This document shows positions 1 through 8,700 of a DNA stretch of 64,000 nucleotides, piece after piece (the stretch's first letter is position 1; each line of letters starts with the position of its first letter). Source of the DNA: Dactylosporangium fulvum (GTDB taxonomy: Bacteria; Actinomycetota; Actinomycetes; Mycobacteriales; Micromonosporaceae). The stretch lies in NCBI RefSeq assembly GCF_025137375.1, contig NZ_CP073720.1, forward strand, positions 5,170,501-5,234,500, read 5' to 3'. The notes under the pieces are model-generated. The model saw nothing but the letters and a program-made list of their open reading frames with translations. It was not told where the DNA came from and did no database searches. The position numbers were made by a program, and so were the translations under genes.

Positions 1-891
1 GGTGTTGGCCAGGTCTGCTTTGAGCGAAGCCCAGATGCGTTCGACCGGATTGTCGTGTGGGCTGTACGCGGCGGCGTGGATGAGCCGGAGCCGGGGGTGG
101 TCGCTGACCCATCGCCGGACCGCCGCGGCGTGGTGGATGCCGTCGTTGTCGCAGATCACCGCGACGGCGGGGGCGTTGGGGTAGGCAGTCAGCAGGAGTT
201 GCAGCATGGCGATGAAACCCGTCGCGCGGCGGCGGGCCCACAGGTACCACCAGGTGCCGGTGGTCAGGTCGAGGGCGCCGAAGATGGTGGCCCGGCGGTT
301 CTTGCCCGGGGTCATCACGTGGTGGCGATGCCCGCGCAGGGTCCAGGTGGCGCGCACTGCGGGCAGGAGATCGAGGTGGGCCTCGTCTTCGGCGATGACA
401 ACCGACCCGGCCGGGAGTCGGGCGATGCGGCGGCGGATGCCCGCCAGGGTGTGGTTGTGGTCGGGGTCGCCTCGGGCGATGAGGCGGGGTCGTCGCCAGT
501 GGGCCACGGTGCGGGTGTAGCGCCATAGGGTGCGCGGGCTGATCGCTGGTCTGCCCAGGTGCTGCCAGAGCCGTCGGATGGTCCACGGTCCCGGTGCGGT
601 GAGCAGGGCGGTGATGCGGGTGGTGAGGGCGGTCCCGCCCAGGCGGGGTCGTCCCGGTCGGGGTCGGTCGGGCAGGCCGGGGATGCCTTCGGTGCGGTAG
701 CGGTGCAGCCAGCGGCGCACGGTGGCGGGGTGGTAGTCCAGCAGGGCGGCGATCTGGGCCGGTGGCATGCCGGCGGTGGACAGTACGACCATGATCAGGC
801 GGGTGGCGGTCCGCCACCGGCCGTGCAGCAGGTCCATGATCTGGGCCCGGGTGCCACCAGAGACCTCGGCGAACACACAGACAGGGCGCAT
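1..891 (-). CDS. IS630-family transposase, C-terminus cut by window edge
   Basis: This is a DDE transposase that would move an IS630-type element. The reading frame is open from an ATG at 891 to the left edge (297 codons, no stop reached). It has an N-terminal helix-turn-helix region (MPPAQIAALLDYHPATVRRW), then the catalytic signatures EDEAHL, ICDNDGIHHA and, close to the edge, SPHDNPVERIWA. These are the three acidic blocks of the IS630/Tc1 group. No frameshift is visible in the part shown. The element's left end lies outside the window. A strong inverted repeat sits just upstream of the start and may belong to the right end. Whether the element is intact and mobile cannot be told from here. 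Confidence 0.9.
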   Translation of the reverse strand, partial: MRPVCVFAEVSGGTRAQIMDLLHGRWRTATRLIMVVLSTAGMPPAQIAALLDYHPATVRRWLHRYRTEGIPGLPDRPRPGRPRLGGTALTTRITALLTAPGPWTIRRLWQHLGRPAISPRTLWRYTRTVAHWRRPRLIARGDPDHNHTLAGIRRRIARLPAGSVVIAEDEAHLDLLPAVRATWTLRGHRHHVMTPGKNRRATIFGALDLTTGTWWYLWARRRATGFIAMLQLLLTAYPNAPAVAVICDNDGIHHAAAVRRWVSDHPRLRLIHAAAYSPHDNPVERIWASLKADLANT

Positions 892-896
892 AATGG

Positions 897-967
897 ACAC
901 GACCTTGCCGGTTTTGTTGAGGTGGTGTCTCTTCTTCACCAATCATCAACGGCCGGCAAGGCCGTGT
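897..967. repeat. Inverted repeat upstream of the transposase
   Basis: Arms 897-911 (ACACGACCTTGCCGG) and 953-967 are reverse complements over 15 bp with one mismatch, around a 41-bp spacer. The site abuts the transposase start. It could be an IS-end structure, a transposase operator or a target-site hairpin. The matching left end of the element is outside the window, so terminal-repeat status cannot be tested here. Confidence 0.6.
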
Positions 968-1254
968 TGTCTTCGCCCCCGGTGACCTACCCGGGCCCAG
1001 TTACGCGCAGAACCTCTGTCAACCCGCTTAGGCCCTGTCCCGCCGGGCTCACCGCGGACCGACGCCGGCAGCCGGACCTGATCGCCCGCAAGCTGCCGGG
1101 CCGCTCCGAACAGGAATTGTTCACTAACTTTACTGAAGGCATTGACAGGTGCGCCGGCCATCACCGAGGCTTCCGTGACGGCTTAATTCAAGTCGCGAAG
1201 TTGTGCGCGAGCCCGTGCCCAGCGGCGCGCACCGCTCCCCGCCAGGAGACCCGC
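968..1254 (+). other. Upstream region of the GH30 gene, no gene seen
   Basis: No coding frame with normal codon bias is seen between the IS and the GH30 gene. A locally AT-rich stretch at about 1117-1148 contains TTCACTAACTTTACTGAA followed by TTGACA at 1143. This looks like the promoter/operator region of the glycosidase, but no good -10 hexamer follows at normal spacing, so the exact promoter is not assigned. Confidence 0.35.
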
Positions 1255-3117
1255 ATGGCCTTCACCCGCCATCTCACCGCCGCGCTCGCCGCGGCCCTGC
1301 TGACGGCGCCGGTCCTCGTCGCCGCGCAGCAGGCCACCGCGGCGGCGACCACCGTCCAGGTGTACTGGAGCTCCGAGTCCCGCACCGCGGGCTACGAGCC
1401 GAAGAACGGCAACTGGTACACCAATCCGGCGACCGGCCTGGCCGGCACGCCCTACCAGTTGTCGCGGCAGGGCGACATCACCATCGGCGCCGCCACCGGG
1501 ACGCCGACCATCACCGTCGACACCAACACGAGATACCAGACCGTCCTCGGCATCGGCTCGTCCCTGGAGGAGTCGACGGTCTACAACCTCTCCCGGATGA
1601 GCGCCGCGGGCCGCGACCGGGCGTTGCGCACGCTGGTCGACCCCGCCACCGGAGCCGGTTTCAACGTCGTCCGCATCACCTTCGGCACCAGCGACTTCAC
1701 CTCGCGCGACTTCTACACGTACGACGACGGCCCCGCCGACCCGTCGCTGTCCCGCTTCTCCATCCAGCGGGACATCGACGCCAACATCATCGCCACGCTG
1801 CGGCAGGCCCTCGCCATCAATCCCAACCTGAAGATCTTCGCGAGCGCGTGGTCGGCGCCGCCGTGGATGAAGACCAGCAACAACATCATCGGCGGCAGCC
1901 TCATCAGCAGCCACATCCCGACCCTCGCCACGTACTACCGGCGCGCCGTCCAGGCGTACACCGCCCAGGGCATCCCGATCCACGCGCTGACCCTGCAGAA
2001 CGAGCCGCTGTTCTCGCCGCCGGACTACCCCGGCATGCTCGTGAGCGCCGACCAGGAGCGGCAGCTCGCCAAGGCGCTGCGCACCGAACTGGTGAACAAC
2101 GGCCTCGGCGGCACGAAGATCTGGGCCTTCGACCACAACTTCAGCGAGGGCGTCTCGTACGCCGCCGGCGTCCTCACCGCCGACGCCCGCTCCTCGGTCG
2201 ACGGCATCGCGTTCCACGACTACGCCGGCGACCCGTCGGCCATGGCGCAGGTCAAGGCCACGTACCCGGACAAGGACGTGCTCATGACCGAGCGTTCCGT
2301 GTGGGGCACCTCCGGCGCCGACCGGATCGTGCAGTACTTCCGCAACCAGGCCACGCTCTACGAGGGCTGGGTCAGCATGCTCGACCAGAACCGCTCGCCC
2401 GAGCGCTGGACCGGCTCGCCCGACCCGACGATGCTCGTGCAGAGCACCACGAACCGCGACACGTTCTGGGCGCTGCCGGACTACAACATGGTCGCCCAGT
2501 TCTCGAAGTTCGTGCAGGCCGGCGCCCAGCGCGTGGCGACCGGCTACGGCTCCACCGGCACCGTCACCAACGTCGCGTTCCGCAACCCCGACGGCACCGT
2601 CGTCACCGTCGTGGTCAACCAGACCGGCGCGAGCCAGGCGTTCACCCTGCGGGTCGGCACCCAGCAGATCAGCAGCACCCTGCCCGCGAAGACGGTCGGC
2701 ACGTACCTCTGGGCCGGCGCCGACAGCGGCACCCCGACCGGCCGTACGGGCCAGATCACCGGCTACGGCGGCAAGTGCGTCGACGTGGCCGGGGCGGCCA
2801 CCGCCAACGGCACGAAGATCCAGCTCTACACCTGCAACGGCACCACCGCGCAGCGCTGGACGATCGGCGCCGACGGCACGGTCCGCACCCTCGGCAAGTG
2901 CCTCGACGTGGCGGCGGCCAGCTCCGCCAACGGCACGAAGGTGCAGCTGTACGACTGCAACGGCACCACCGCGCAGCAGTGGACCGCCGGCGCGGACGGC
3001 AGCCTGACCGTCCTCGGCAAATGCCTGGACGCCGCCGGCCCCAGCTCCGCCGACGGCACCCAGCTGCAGATCTGGTCCTGCACCGGCGCCGCCAACCAGC
3101 GCTGGACCCTGCCGTAG
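1255..3117 (+). CDS. Secreted GH30 glycosidase with C-terminal ricin-type lectin domain
   Basis: Secreted glycoside hydrolase of family 30 (glucosylceramidase / beta-1,6-glucanase type), 620 residues. The start is the ATG at 1255 behind CAGGAG, which gives a Sec signal peptide (hydrophobic core about residues 8-24, ending in ATAAA). The catalytic barrel runs to about residue 490. It contains WSAPPWMK (199-206), the acid/base Glu in LQNEP (E250) and the nucleophile Glu in MTERSVWG (E346). Residues about 498-620 form a ricin B beta-trefoil with three repeats marked by QRW/QQW, so the enzyme probably binds polysaccharide while cleaving it. The exact substrate is not predictable. A 13-bp GC hairpin ends the gene. 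Confidence 0.93.
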   Translation: MAFTRHLTAALAAALLTAPVLVAAQQATAAATTVQVYWSSESRTAGYEPKNGNWYTNPATGLAGTPYQLSRQGDITIGAATGTPTITVDTNTRYQTVLGIGSSLEESTVYNLSRMSAAGRDRALRTLVDPATGAGFNVVRITFGTSDFTSRDFYTYDDGPADPSLSRFSIQRDIDANIIATLRQALAINPNLKIFASAWSAPPWMKTSNNIIGGSLISSHIPTLATYYRRAVQAYTAQGIPIHALTLQNEPLFSPPDYPGMLVSADQERQLAKALRTELVNNGLGGTKIWAFDHNFSEGVSYAAGVLTADARSSVDGIAFHDYAGDPSAMAQVKATYPDKDVLMTERSVWGTSGADRIVQYFRNQATLYEGWVSMLDQNRSPERWTGSPDPTMLVQSTTNRDTFWALPDYNMVAQFSKFVQAGAQRVATGYGSTGTVTNVAFRNPDGTVVTVVVNQTGASQAFTLRVGTQQISSTLPAKTVGTYLWAGADSGTPTGRTGQITGYGGKCVDVAGAATANGTKIQLYTCNGTTAQRWTIGADGTVRTLGKCLDVAAASSANGTKVQLYDCNGTTAQQWTAGADGSLTVLGKCLDAAGPSSADGTQLQIWSCTGAANQRWTLP

Positions 3118-3130
3118 CCCGATACGGCGA

Positions 3131-3159
3131 ACGGGGGCCCCGCACCGCGGGGCCCCCGT
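3131..3159. terminator. GC hairpin between convergent GH30 and fliL genes
   Basis: Perfect 13-bp stem ACGGGGGCCCCGC / GCGGGGCCCCCGT with a 3-nt loop, 14 bases after the GH30 stop and 8 bases before the fliL stop. There is no T-tract, as is usual in high-GC actinomycetes. It can serve both strands. Confidence 0.8.
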
Positions 3160-3166
3160 CTCCGGC

Positions 3167-3622
3167 TCACTGGATGACAAACGTCGTGAAGTACACGTCC
3201 ATGATGAGCTTGGTCTTCTTCTCCGTGTACGCCTTCACGATCTTCTCCTTGAGCTCCTCCTTCGACCGCTCCCGTTCGCCGTTCGACATCAGCTCCGCCA
3301 TGTCGCGGTTGCTGTAGAGGCCGATGGCGATGTCGAGGGCTTTGGAGCCGTCGGGGGCTTCGCCGGCGTCGGCGGTGGCCTGGAGGCTGAGTTTGAGTTT
3401 GAGGTAGTGGCCGCCGGTGAGGTTGATGGTGATGGCGTCGAGGACGATGACGGCGCCGGGTTCGGGTTCGGGTTCGGCTTTGGTGGTGGTGGGGCGGAAC
3501 ATGAAGTAGCCGCCGGCGCCGCCGCCGATGAGGGCGGCCAGGGCGATCGCCAGGATCATGACGAGTTTTTTCTTGCCGCTCGGCTTCGGGGTGTCCTCGG
3601 TGGTCTTGTCGGTGTTGGCCAT
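3167..3622 (-). CDS. fliL: Flagellar basal-body-associated protein FliL
   Basis: FliL family, 151 residues, a single-pass inner-membrane protein that surrounds and stabilises the flagellar stator. There is a short lysine-rich cytoplasmic N-terminus, one membrane segment at about residues 19-42 (VMILAIALAALIGGGAGGYF) and a periplasmic-side domain starting VLDAITINLTGGHYLKL and ending MDVYFTTFVIQ, typical of the family. The ATG at 3622 lies 14 bases after the motB stop with GGGGAG in front, so the two genes form an operon. The other flagellar genes that normally flank it (motA, fliM, fliN) are absent on both sides. Confidence 0.9.
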   Translation of the reverse strand: MANTDKTTEDTPKPSGKKKLVMILAIALAALIGGGAGGYFMFRPTTTKAEPEPEPGAVIVLDAITINLTGGHYLKLKLSLQATADAGEAPDGSKALDIAIGLYSNRDMAELMSNGERERSKEELKEKIVKAYTEKKTKLIMDVYFTTFVIQ

Positions 3623-3636
3623 GGTGGGTGCTCCCC

Positions 3637-4536
3637 TCAGTTGGTGGCTGCCGAGGGCAGCAGTGTCCGGGTGTCGGCCGGTAGGTTGGACAGGACGATG
3701 ATCTCGACGCGGCGGTTCAGGGCTGCGGCGCGTGGGTCGGTGGCGGGGTAGAGGGGTTTGGTGTCGGCGAACCCGGCGGCCATGAGCCGGGTTTCGGGGA
3801 TGCCGGCGTCGGTGTGTAGCAGGCGTAGGACGCTGGCGGCGCGGGCGGTGGACAGTTCCCAGCCGGAGGGGTAGGTGCCGGTGCCGCCGGCGAGTTGGTT
3901 GGTGTGGCCGTCGACTTCGATTTTGTTGGGGAGGCCGGCGATGGCGGGTCCGACGCCGTCGATGATGCTGCGGCCGGCGGGTAGCAGGGTTGCTTCGTTG
4001 CCGTTGAACACGATGCCGCTGGTGACGATGGTGACGACGAGGCCGCGTTCGTCGATGCTGTAGCGGACCTGGTTCTGCAGGTCTTGCCGGGTCAGGTTCT
4101 CGGTGATTTTCTGTTTGATCTGTTCGAAGTTCTGGACTTCCTGCTGGGCGGCGGTCTGTCGTTGGGAGGCCTGGGCGCGTTCCTTGGCGGCGACGGCGTC
4201 CTGGACGGCGGTGGCGTCGCTGGTGGTGCCGCCGATGCCGGAGGACAGGTCCATGGGGGAGTTGCTGTCGGAGGATTCCATCAGGCTGGCCTCGCCGCCG
4301 TTGAAGGCGACGGAGGGGTGGCCGAACCCGACGGCGAGGCCGTTCTTGAGCTCGGCGAACTTCTTCTGGTCGACCTGGGAGATCGCGAACAGCACGATGA
4401 ACAGGACCATGAGCAGGGTCATCATGTCCGCGTAGGACACCAGCCACCGCTCGTGATTCTCGTGCTCTTCCTCCTCGTGGCCCTTTTTGGGCCTGCCGTG
4501 CCCGCCCCCCTTGGCCGCGTGCCCGCCACCGCTCAC
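3637..4536 (-). CDS. motB: Flagellar stator protein MotB
   Basis: MotB/OmpA-family stator subunit, 299 residues, which with MotA conducts protons and anchors the motor to peptidoglycan. The GTG at 4536 is chosen because GGGAGG precedes it. The N-terminus is charged and His/Glu-rich (residues 18-29), followed by the single membrane helix WLVSYADMMTLLMVLFIVLF. That helix holds the proton-binding Asp (D37), as in E. coli MotB AYADFMT. The C-terminal half has the OmpA-like peptidoglycan-binding motif (VDGHTNQL, STARAASVL, LNRRVEI). It is co-transcribed with fliL. No motA lies upstream, which is unusual; a distant or shared MotA must be assumed. Confidence 0.92.
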   Translation of the reverse strand: MSGGGHAAKGGGHGRPKKGHEEEEHENHERWLVSYADMMTLLMVLFIVLFAISQVDQKKFAELKNGLAVGFGHPSVAFNGGEASLMESSDSNSPMDLSSGIGGTTSDATAVQDAVAAKERAQASQRQTAAQQEVQNFEQIKQKITENLTRQDLQNQVRYSIDERGLVVTIVTSGIVFNGNEATLLPAGRSIIDGVGPAIAGLPNKIEVDGHTNQLAGGTGTYPSGWELSTARAASVLRLLHTDAGIPETRLMAAGFADTKPLYPATDPRAAALNRRVEIIVLSNLPADTRTLLPSAATN

Positions 4537-4628
4537 CGCGGCCTCCCTCCGTGGGTCTGTACTGCCCTCGGAGGAGACATCGGCCCGACCGGCCGACACA
4601 ACAGTTGCCGTCCGGTGCAGCGCGGGAG

Positions 4629-4781
4629 CTAACGGTTTTCGTTCAGGATCCGCACGACGTCGCCGATGCACTCGCGCATCGCCGCCGCCACCGCACCCGC
4701 CGCGGCGGCGAGGGCCAGCTCCTCGTCGAGCAGGTCGTCGGGCGCGCCGTCCCAGATCAGCAGGCGCGGGGTTGCGTTCAC
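4629..4781 (-). CDS. Possible small hypothetical protein upstream of motB
   Basis: A 50-residue frame read from a GTG at 4781, acidic and Ala-rich, containing LLIWDGAPDDLLDEELALA and ending CIGDVVRILNENR. The third-position GC is high, and it lies 92 bases upstream of motB on the same strand. The ribosome site (GGTGGT) is poor and the family is not recognised. It may be a real small gene or a chance frame in GC-rich DNA. Confidence 0.3.
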   Translation of the reverse strand: MNATPRLLIWDGAPDDLLDEELALAAAAGAVAAAMRECIGDVVRILNENR

Positions 4782-4849
4782 AGGGGTACCACCGTCATCA
4801 TAGGCACCATGATCACTGCAATGCGAAAGGGCGCGATCGCCCTGGCGCG

Positions 4850-5713
4850 ATGACCGCGCTCGCGCGGCGTCCCGCCGCACCAGCTCCGCTGGCAACGCGA
4901 GCCCCGGCTCGCATCGTCGAACACTGGCACCGCACGGTGCCGATCAGGCGCGAATGGCTCACCGCCGGTCTGTCCACCGACCCCGCCGACCGCGCCGCCG
5001 CCGAGTCCTGCATCACCCGGATCTACGAGCGGCACTCCCGTCCCAGGCCCACGTTCCGCTGGGTCGACTCGCCCCGTGGGGCACTGCCGCACCTGACCGG
5101 CCTGCCGGACCACGAGGTCCTGCAGCGGTGGATCTCGGCCCGGCCGCCGCGCGGCGTGCCGCCGATCGCCAGCGACATCGCCGCCGGCCTGTCCCGGCTG
5201 CGCAGCGCGCTCGACGCCGCCGCCGACCATCCCGACCTCGCCGCCCCGCCGCGGCGGCCCGGCAAGGGCCAGCAGCCGTGGCCGGTGCTGCCGCCGCTCG
5301 AGGCGCTGGACGCCGGGGTACCCCTGCGTGAAGTGCTGCGACACGGTGTGCGGGAGGCGCTGGGCACCAGCCTCGCGGCCGGGCTGGCCTGGCCGGTCCG
5401 AGCCGCGCTGGGTCCCACGCGGACGCTGCCGATCGGATGGTACGGCCAGCAGGACGCGCCCTGGATCGCCTACCACGACGTCCTGCGCAGGCTCGGCCTC
5501 GCCACCTACCGGCTGGCCGACGAGGACGTGTTCGAGGACTGGGTGCTTCTGGCCCGCTCGACCGGTTGGTGGTGGCCCGGCGAGGACGTGTGCGTGATGG
5601 TGGAACGCCCGGCCCTCGTCGACGCCGACCCGGTCCCGTCCGGCCGGCACGACGAGGCCCGGCCGCGCCTCGTGCGCTACCGCGACGGCTGGTCGCCGCC
5701 GCTGCACGGGTAG
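4850..5713 (+). CDS. DUF6745-like protein of unknown function
   Basis: A 287-residue cytoplasmic protein of a family widespread in actinomycetes and annotated, from memory, as DUF6745. Diagnostic segments are the central WYGQQDAPWIAYHDVLRRLG and the C-terminal block LLARSTGWWWPGEDVCVMVE followed by RP. The family is of unknown function and often sits near leucine-rich-repeat or regulatory proteins. The ATG at 4850 has no clear ribosome site and the transcript may be leaderless. An in-frame extension upstream to 4487 is rejected because its composition is not protein-like. A hairpin terminates the gene. Confidence 0.75.
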   Translation: MTALARRPAAPAPLATRAPARIVEHWHRTVPIRREWLTAGLSTDPADRAAAESCITRIYERHSRPRPTFRWVDSPRGALPHLTGLPDHEVLQRWISARPPRGVPPIASDIAAGLSRLRSALDAAADHPDLAAPPRRPGKGQQPWPVLPPLEALDAGVPLREVLRHGVREALGTSLAAGLAWPVRAALGPTRTLPIGWYGQQDAPWIAYHDVLRRLGLATYRLADEDVFEDWVLLARSTGWWWPGEDVCVMVERPALVDADPVPSGRHDEARPRLVRYRDGWSPPLHG

Positions 5714-5724
5714 CGACTCCGCCC

Positions 5725-5752
5725 GCGGGTGCCGGTGACCGCCGGCACCCGC
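5725..5752. terminator. GC hairpin between convergent genes
   Basis: Perfect 11-bp stem GCGGGTGCCGG / CCGGCACCCGC with a 6-nt loop, lying between the DUF6745-like gene and the convergent MFS gene. Confidence 0.75.
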
Positions 5753-5754
5753 CC

Positions 5755-6993
5755 TCACACCGCGGGGCGGCCGCGCAGGGCGTAGAAGCCCGCCGCGGCC
5801 GTCCCCGCGCACAGCGCCGCGGCGCTCAAGCCCAGCGACCAGTGCACCCCGATCGCGGCACCGAGCACGCCGACCGTGACGCCGCTGCCGGCGCGCAGGC
5901 CGTTCGCGGACACGCCGTAGACGCCGATGACCCGCCCGCGGTCCGCCGGCGGCGCGAGCAACTGGACCACCGTCTGGCCGATCGACATCGACGCGAGGTT
6001 CGCCACCCCGCCGACAATGAGCAGGACGACGGCGAGCGGATAGCTGGCGGTGACGGCGAAGAGGAAGGTCGTCAGCCCGTACACGGCCGTGCTGGCCACC
6101 GCGGCGGTGACGTTCGCGGGAATCCGGCCGGTCACCTCGAGGAGGATGCCGCCGAGGACGCCGCCGGCGCCGTTGGCGAACAGCAGCACCCCGTAGGCCG
6201 TCCCGGCGCTGCCCGCGCCCAGGTCCTCCGCGAAGATCGGCATCGCCGACTGCAGCGCCGTGCCGAGGAAGAACGAGCCCAGCCCGGCCAGGACGATCAT
6301 GCTCACCAGCGTGTGGTTCGCCCAGACCTGGCGCAGAACCCGCACCGAGTCGAGCAGGCCGACCCGCGCCCGGGAAACGCCGTGGTCCCTGGTGTGCCCG
6401 GTGAACCTGGTGCGGAACAGGAACAGTGTCAGCGGCAGGTAGAACGCGATGTTGGCGAAGATGCCGGCGGTCGGGCCCAGGCCCAGCAGCAGGGCCGACC
6501 CGACGGCCGGGCCGAAGAGGACGCCGAGGCTGCGGAACGTGGCGTTGAGTCGTACCGCTGAGGGAAGCTCGGCGTCGCCGACGAAGTCGTGCAGCATCAA
6601 CTGCTCGCCGGGGCCCCACAGCGAGCCCGCCACGCCGTGCAGGATGAGCAGCGCGCACGCGTGCCAGACCTGCAGCGAGCCGGTGAGGAAGAGGACGCCC
6701 CAGGCGGCCGAGACGAGCATGAACAGCACCTGCGCGGCCTGGATGACCCGCCGGCAGTCGTACCGGTCGGCGAGCGCCCCGAAGTACACGGAGAAGAACA
6801 GGAACGGCACCCAGTGGCTGATCACCTGGAAGCCGGCGAGTGCGGGAGAGTGGAACTTCTCCCACAGCACCCAGTACGTGATGACATGCTCGACGTTGTC
6901 GGCCATCATCGCCAGGGCCGCGCCGAAGAGGTACGGCCGGCAGTCCGGGTTGCGGAGCGCGGCGAACCGGCGGGGAGCGGCGTCGGCAGTCAT
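5755..6993 (-). CDS. MFS transporter, EntS-like exporter
   Basis: Major facilitator superfamily permease, 412 residues, about 12 membrane helices. The cytoplasmic loop after helix 2 reads FGALADRYDCRRVI, the MFS motif A (GxLaDRyGrR) in the arrangement found in the EntS / macrolide-efflux-like subgroup. The family exports siderophores or small drugs; the substrate is not predictable here. The ATG at 6993 is preferred over an upstream in-frame ATG because the family starts with a short N-terminus before helix 1 (CRPYLFGAALAMMADN). No regulator is adjacent; a TetR gene lies 3 kb away. Confidence 0.85.
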   Translation of the reverse strand: MTADAAPRRFAALRNPDCRPYLFGAALAMMADNVEHVITYWVLWEKFHSPALAGFQVISHWVPFLFFSVYFGALADRYDCRRVIQAAQVLFMLVSAAWGVLFLTGSLQVWHACALLILHGVAGSLWGPGEQLMLHDFVGDAELPSAVRLNATFRSLGVLFGPAVGSALLLGLGPTAGIFANIAFYLPLTLFLFRTRFTGHTRDHGVSRARVGLLDSVRVLRQVWANHTLVSMIVLAGLGSFFLGTALQSAMPIFAEDLGAGSAGTAYGVLLFANGAGGVLGGILLEVTGRIPANVTAAVASTAVYGLTTFLFAVTASYPLAVVLLIVGGVANLASMSIGQTVVQLLAPPADRGRVIGVYGVSANGLRAGSGVTVGVLGAAIGVHWSLGLSAAALCAGTAAAGFYALRGRPAV

Positions 6994-7792
6994 GATCCGC
7001 AGCCTGCTCCCCGCCGGGGCGGCACCGCAGCACGGGCGGCGCCCGAGTGACCGGCGCCACCCGGCCGATACGGACCCTCGAGCCAGCCCTCGCTTCCGAG
7101 CATGAACGAGCCGACCTTCTGCGAGTGGTCGCCCATGCACGCGGTCGATGTGCACCCCGCTGTCGGAACTGGTCATCAGTCACGTCCTCCCACGTCGTTC
7201 AGAACGCTGCTCGGGTGGACACGCTGATGAGACTCATAACAGATGGCAAAAGGTTTCGAACGACCGATGCGTCGCCAGGAGCGGCGGCCTGTCCGGGTTC
7301 GGCTCGCCGCTGATGGGGCACCGTCGGCGCGACGCCCAACAGTGCGAAAGCTGGAGTGAGCGGCCGGCACTGGCCACGCGATGGCGGATTTCGGACATGT
7401 CCATGATCCCGAAGACTTGTGGTACCCCTGGGTGCGCAAAGTCTTCGGGATCATGACGATGTCCGAAATCCGCCATCGAACATCATCGACTCAGACGATG
7501 CGAGCCCGGTTGGCGGCCTCCAGAGCGGGTCCGGCTCCGGCTGCACGGTGTCCAGCGAGTGCCGGGCCCGTTCGAGCCTTGCTGCCAGGTTGAGCCGCCG
7601 GCGTCCGGCCGCCGCGCCATCAGTTGAGCCGGACGCGACCGTGGCAGTCGACGCGACCACCTCCGGCTACGGCACCCGGTCGGGCTGCGCGATGCGCGGC
7701 CGGATTGCCCGGGCGGTGTCGCCCCGTGCGCCAGGTCGCGGGATCGCTGATCCCGCCAGGGTGCGCCACCGACGGCGCGCTCGCCCAGTGCC
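6994..7792. other. Long intergenic region with palindromic repeat
   Basis: About 800 bases between the MFS gene and the pectate lyase remnant. Short reading frames exist on both strands but none has consistent codon bias or a ribosome site. The region holds the long hairpin at 7381-7476, and arms GTCGTTC (near 7194) and GAACGAC (near 7258) that may be a spaced operator. Nothing else is recognised. Confidence 0.5.
7381..7476. repeat. Long imperfect palindrome, dispersed repeat copy 1
   Basis: The left arm begins ATGGCGGATTTCGGACAT and ends ATGATCCCGAAGAC; the right arm is its reverse complement. The 36-bp arms differ only at a central trinucleotide and enclose about 22 bases. The right arm read in reverse (TCATGATCCCGAAGACTT then TGCGCACCC) matches a sequence near 63390 at 27 of 29 positions. 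This is therefore a repeat family and not a gene-specific terminator. Confidence 0.85.
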
Positions 7793-8668
7793 GTGGCCCC
7801 TGTCTCGCGACGGGTGACGGCTGGGGCTCCGCCGGGGGCGGGCGCGACCGGCGGAGCCGCCGCCGACGATGCGCAGGTCTTCGTTGTCCGCACCCGTGAC
7901 CGGCTTGCCGCCGCTGTCGCCGGTGACACCCCGAAGATCGTGCTCGTCGCCGGGAAGGTCGACGCGAACGAGGGCCGCACCTGCGACGACCACACCGATC
8001 CGCACTACAGCCTCGGTGCCTATCTTGCCGCCTACGGCCCGGCCGTCCGGGGGCGCTCCGCGCGCAACCAGGGCGACACGATCAAGATCAACTTCGGCGG
8101 CAACCTGTTGCTCACCAATGTCAGCAACGTGATCATCCGCAACGTCACGTTCGACGCCGCCGACTGCTTCCGGGCCTGGACCCCGACCAACGTCTGGCTC
8201 GACCGCGACACGTTCACCGACGGCGCGAACCAGGACGTCGGCCGGCCGGTCCACTTCGGCCGTCCGTACCAGATCCACGACGGTCCCGCCGACGTCATCC
8301 GCGGATCCGACTACGTGACCGTGTCGTACAACAACCTCTTCGAGCACGACAAGTCTATGCTCATCGGCTCGACCGACACCCCGGTGTCGACGTGGGCAAA
8401 CTGCGCGTCACCCTGCACCGCAACCGCCTCGCCAACCTCGGCCGGGTCTCACCGGCGAGGACACGTTCAGCTACGCGTTCGGGGTCGGCGTCCAGTCGGC
8501 CCTCCACGCCGAGAGCAACTTCGTCCTACGCGGCGCCGGCATCCCGCTGGGCGACCTGGTCTGCAACTGGGGCGGGCCCGATCGCCGCGGCCCACGACCC
8601 GGACATCGCGCCCGACGCCGGCTGGGTGCCGGCCCCGAGTGGCCCGGCCCATCGGAGCAACATCTTGA
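7793..8668 (+). pseudogene. Decayed secreted pectate lyase (PL1-like)
   Basis: The first frame (from about 7793) encodes pectate-lyase family 1 blocks in order: DTPKIVLVAGKVDANEG, SLGAYLAAYGP, NVIIRNVTFDAADCF, VWLDRDTFTDG, FGRPYQIHDG and VTVSYNNLFEHDKSMLIGS. After about 8385 the homology jumps to a second frame (GKLRVTLHRNRLANLG) and at about 8455 to a third (EDTFSYAFGVGVQSALHAES). The segment between CFRAWTP and NVWLD is also shorter than in the family, so there is an internal deletion. The signal peptide is not convincing. At least two frameshifts plus a deletion make this a non-functional remnant. Confidence 0.85.
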
Positions 8669-8700
8669 CGAACATAAATATAGATGATTGTCTGCACGGC

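Noticed and set aside
3167..4447. 426-codon minus frame covering fliL and part of motB
   Set aside because: The first part is an out-of-frame translation of motB rich in Arg/His; only the FliL end is real, starting at 3622.
4487..4849. N-terminal extension of the DUF6745-like gene
   Set aside because: Arg/His/Pro-rich composition unlike the family, and it overlaps motB and the small upstream frame antisense. The homologous part starts at 4850.
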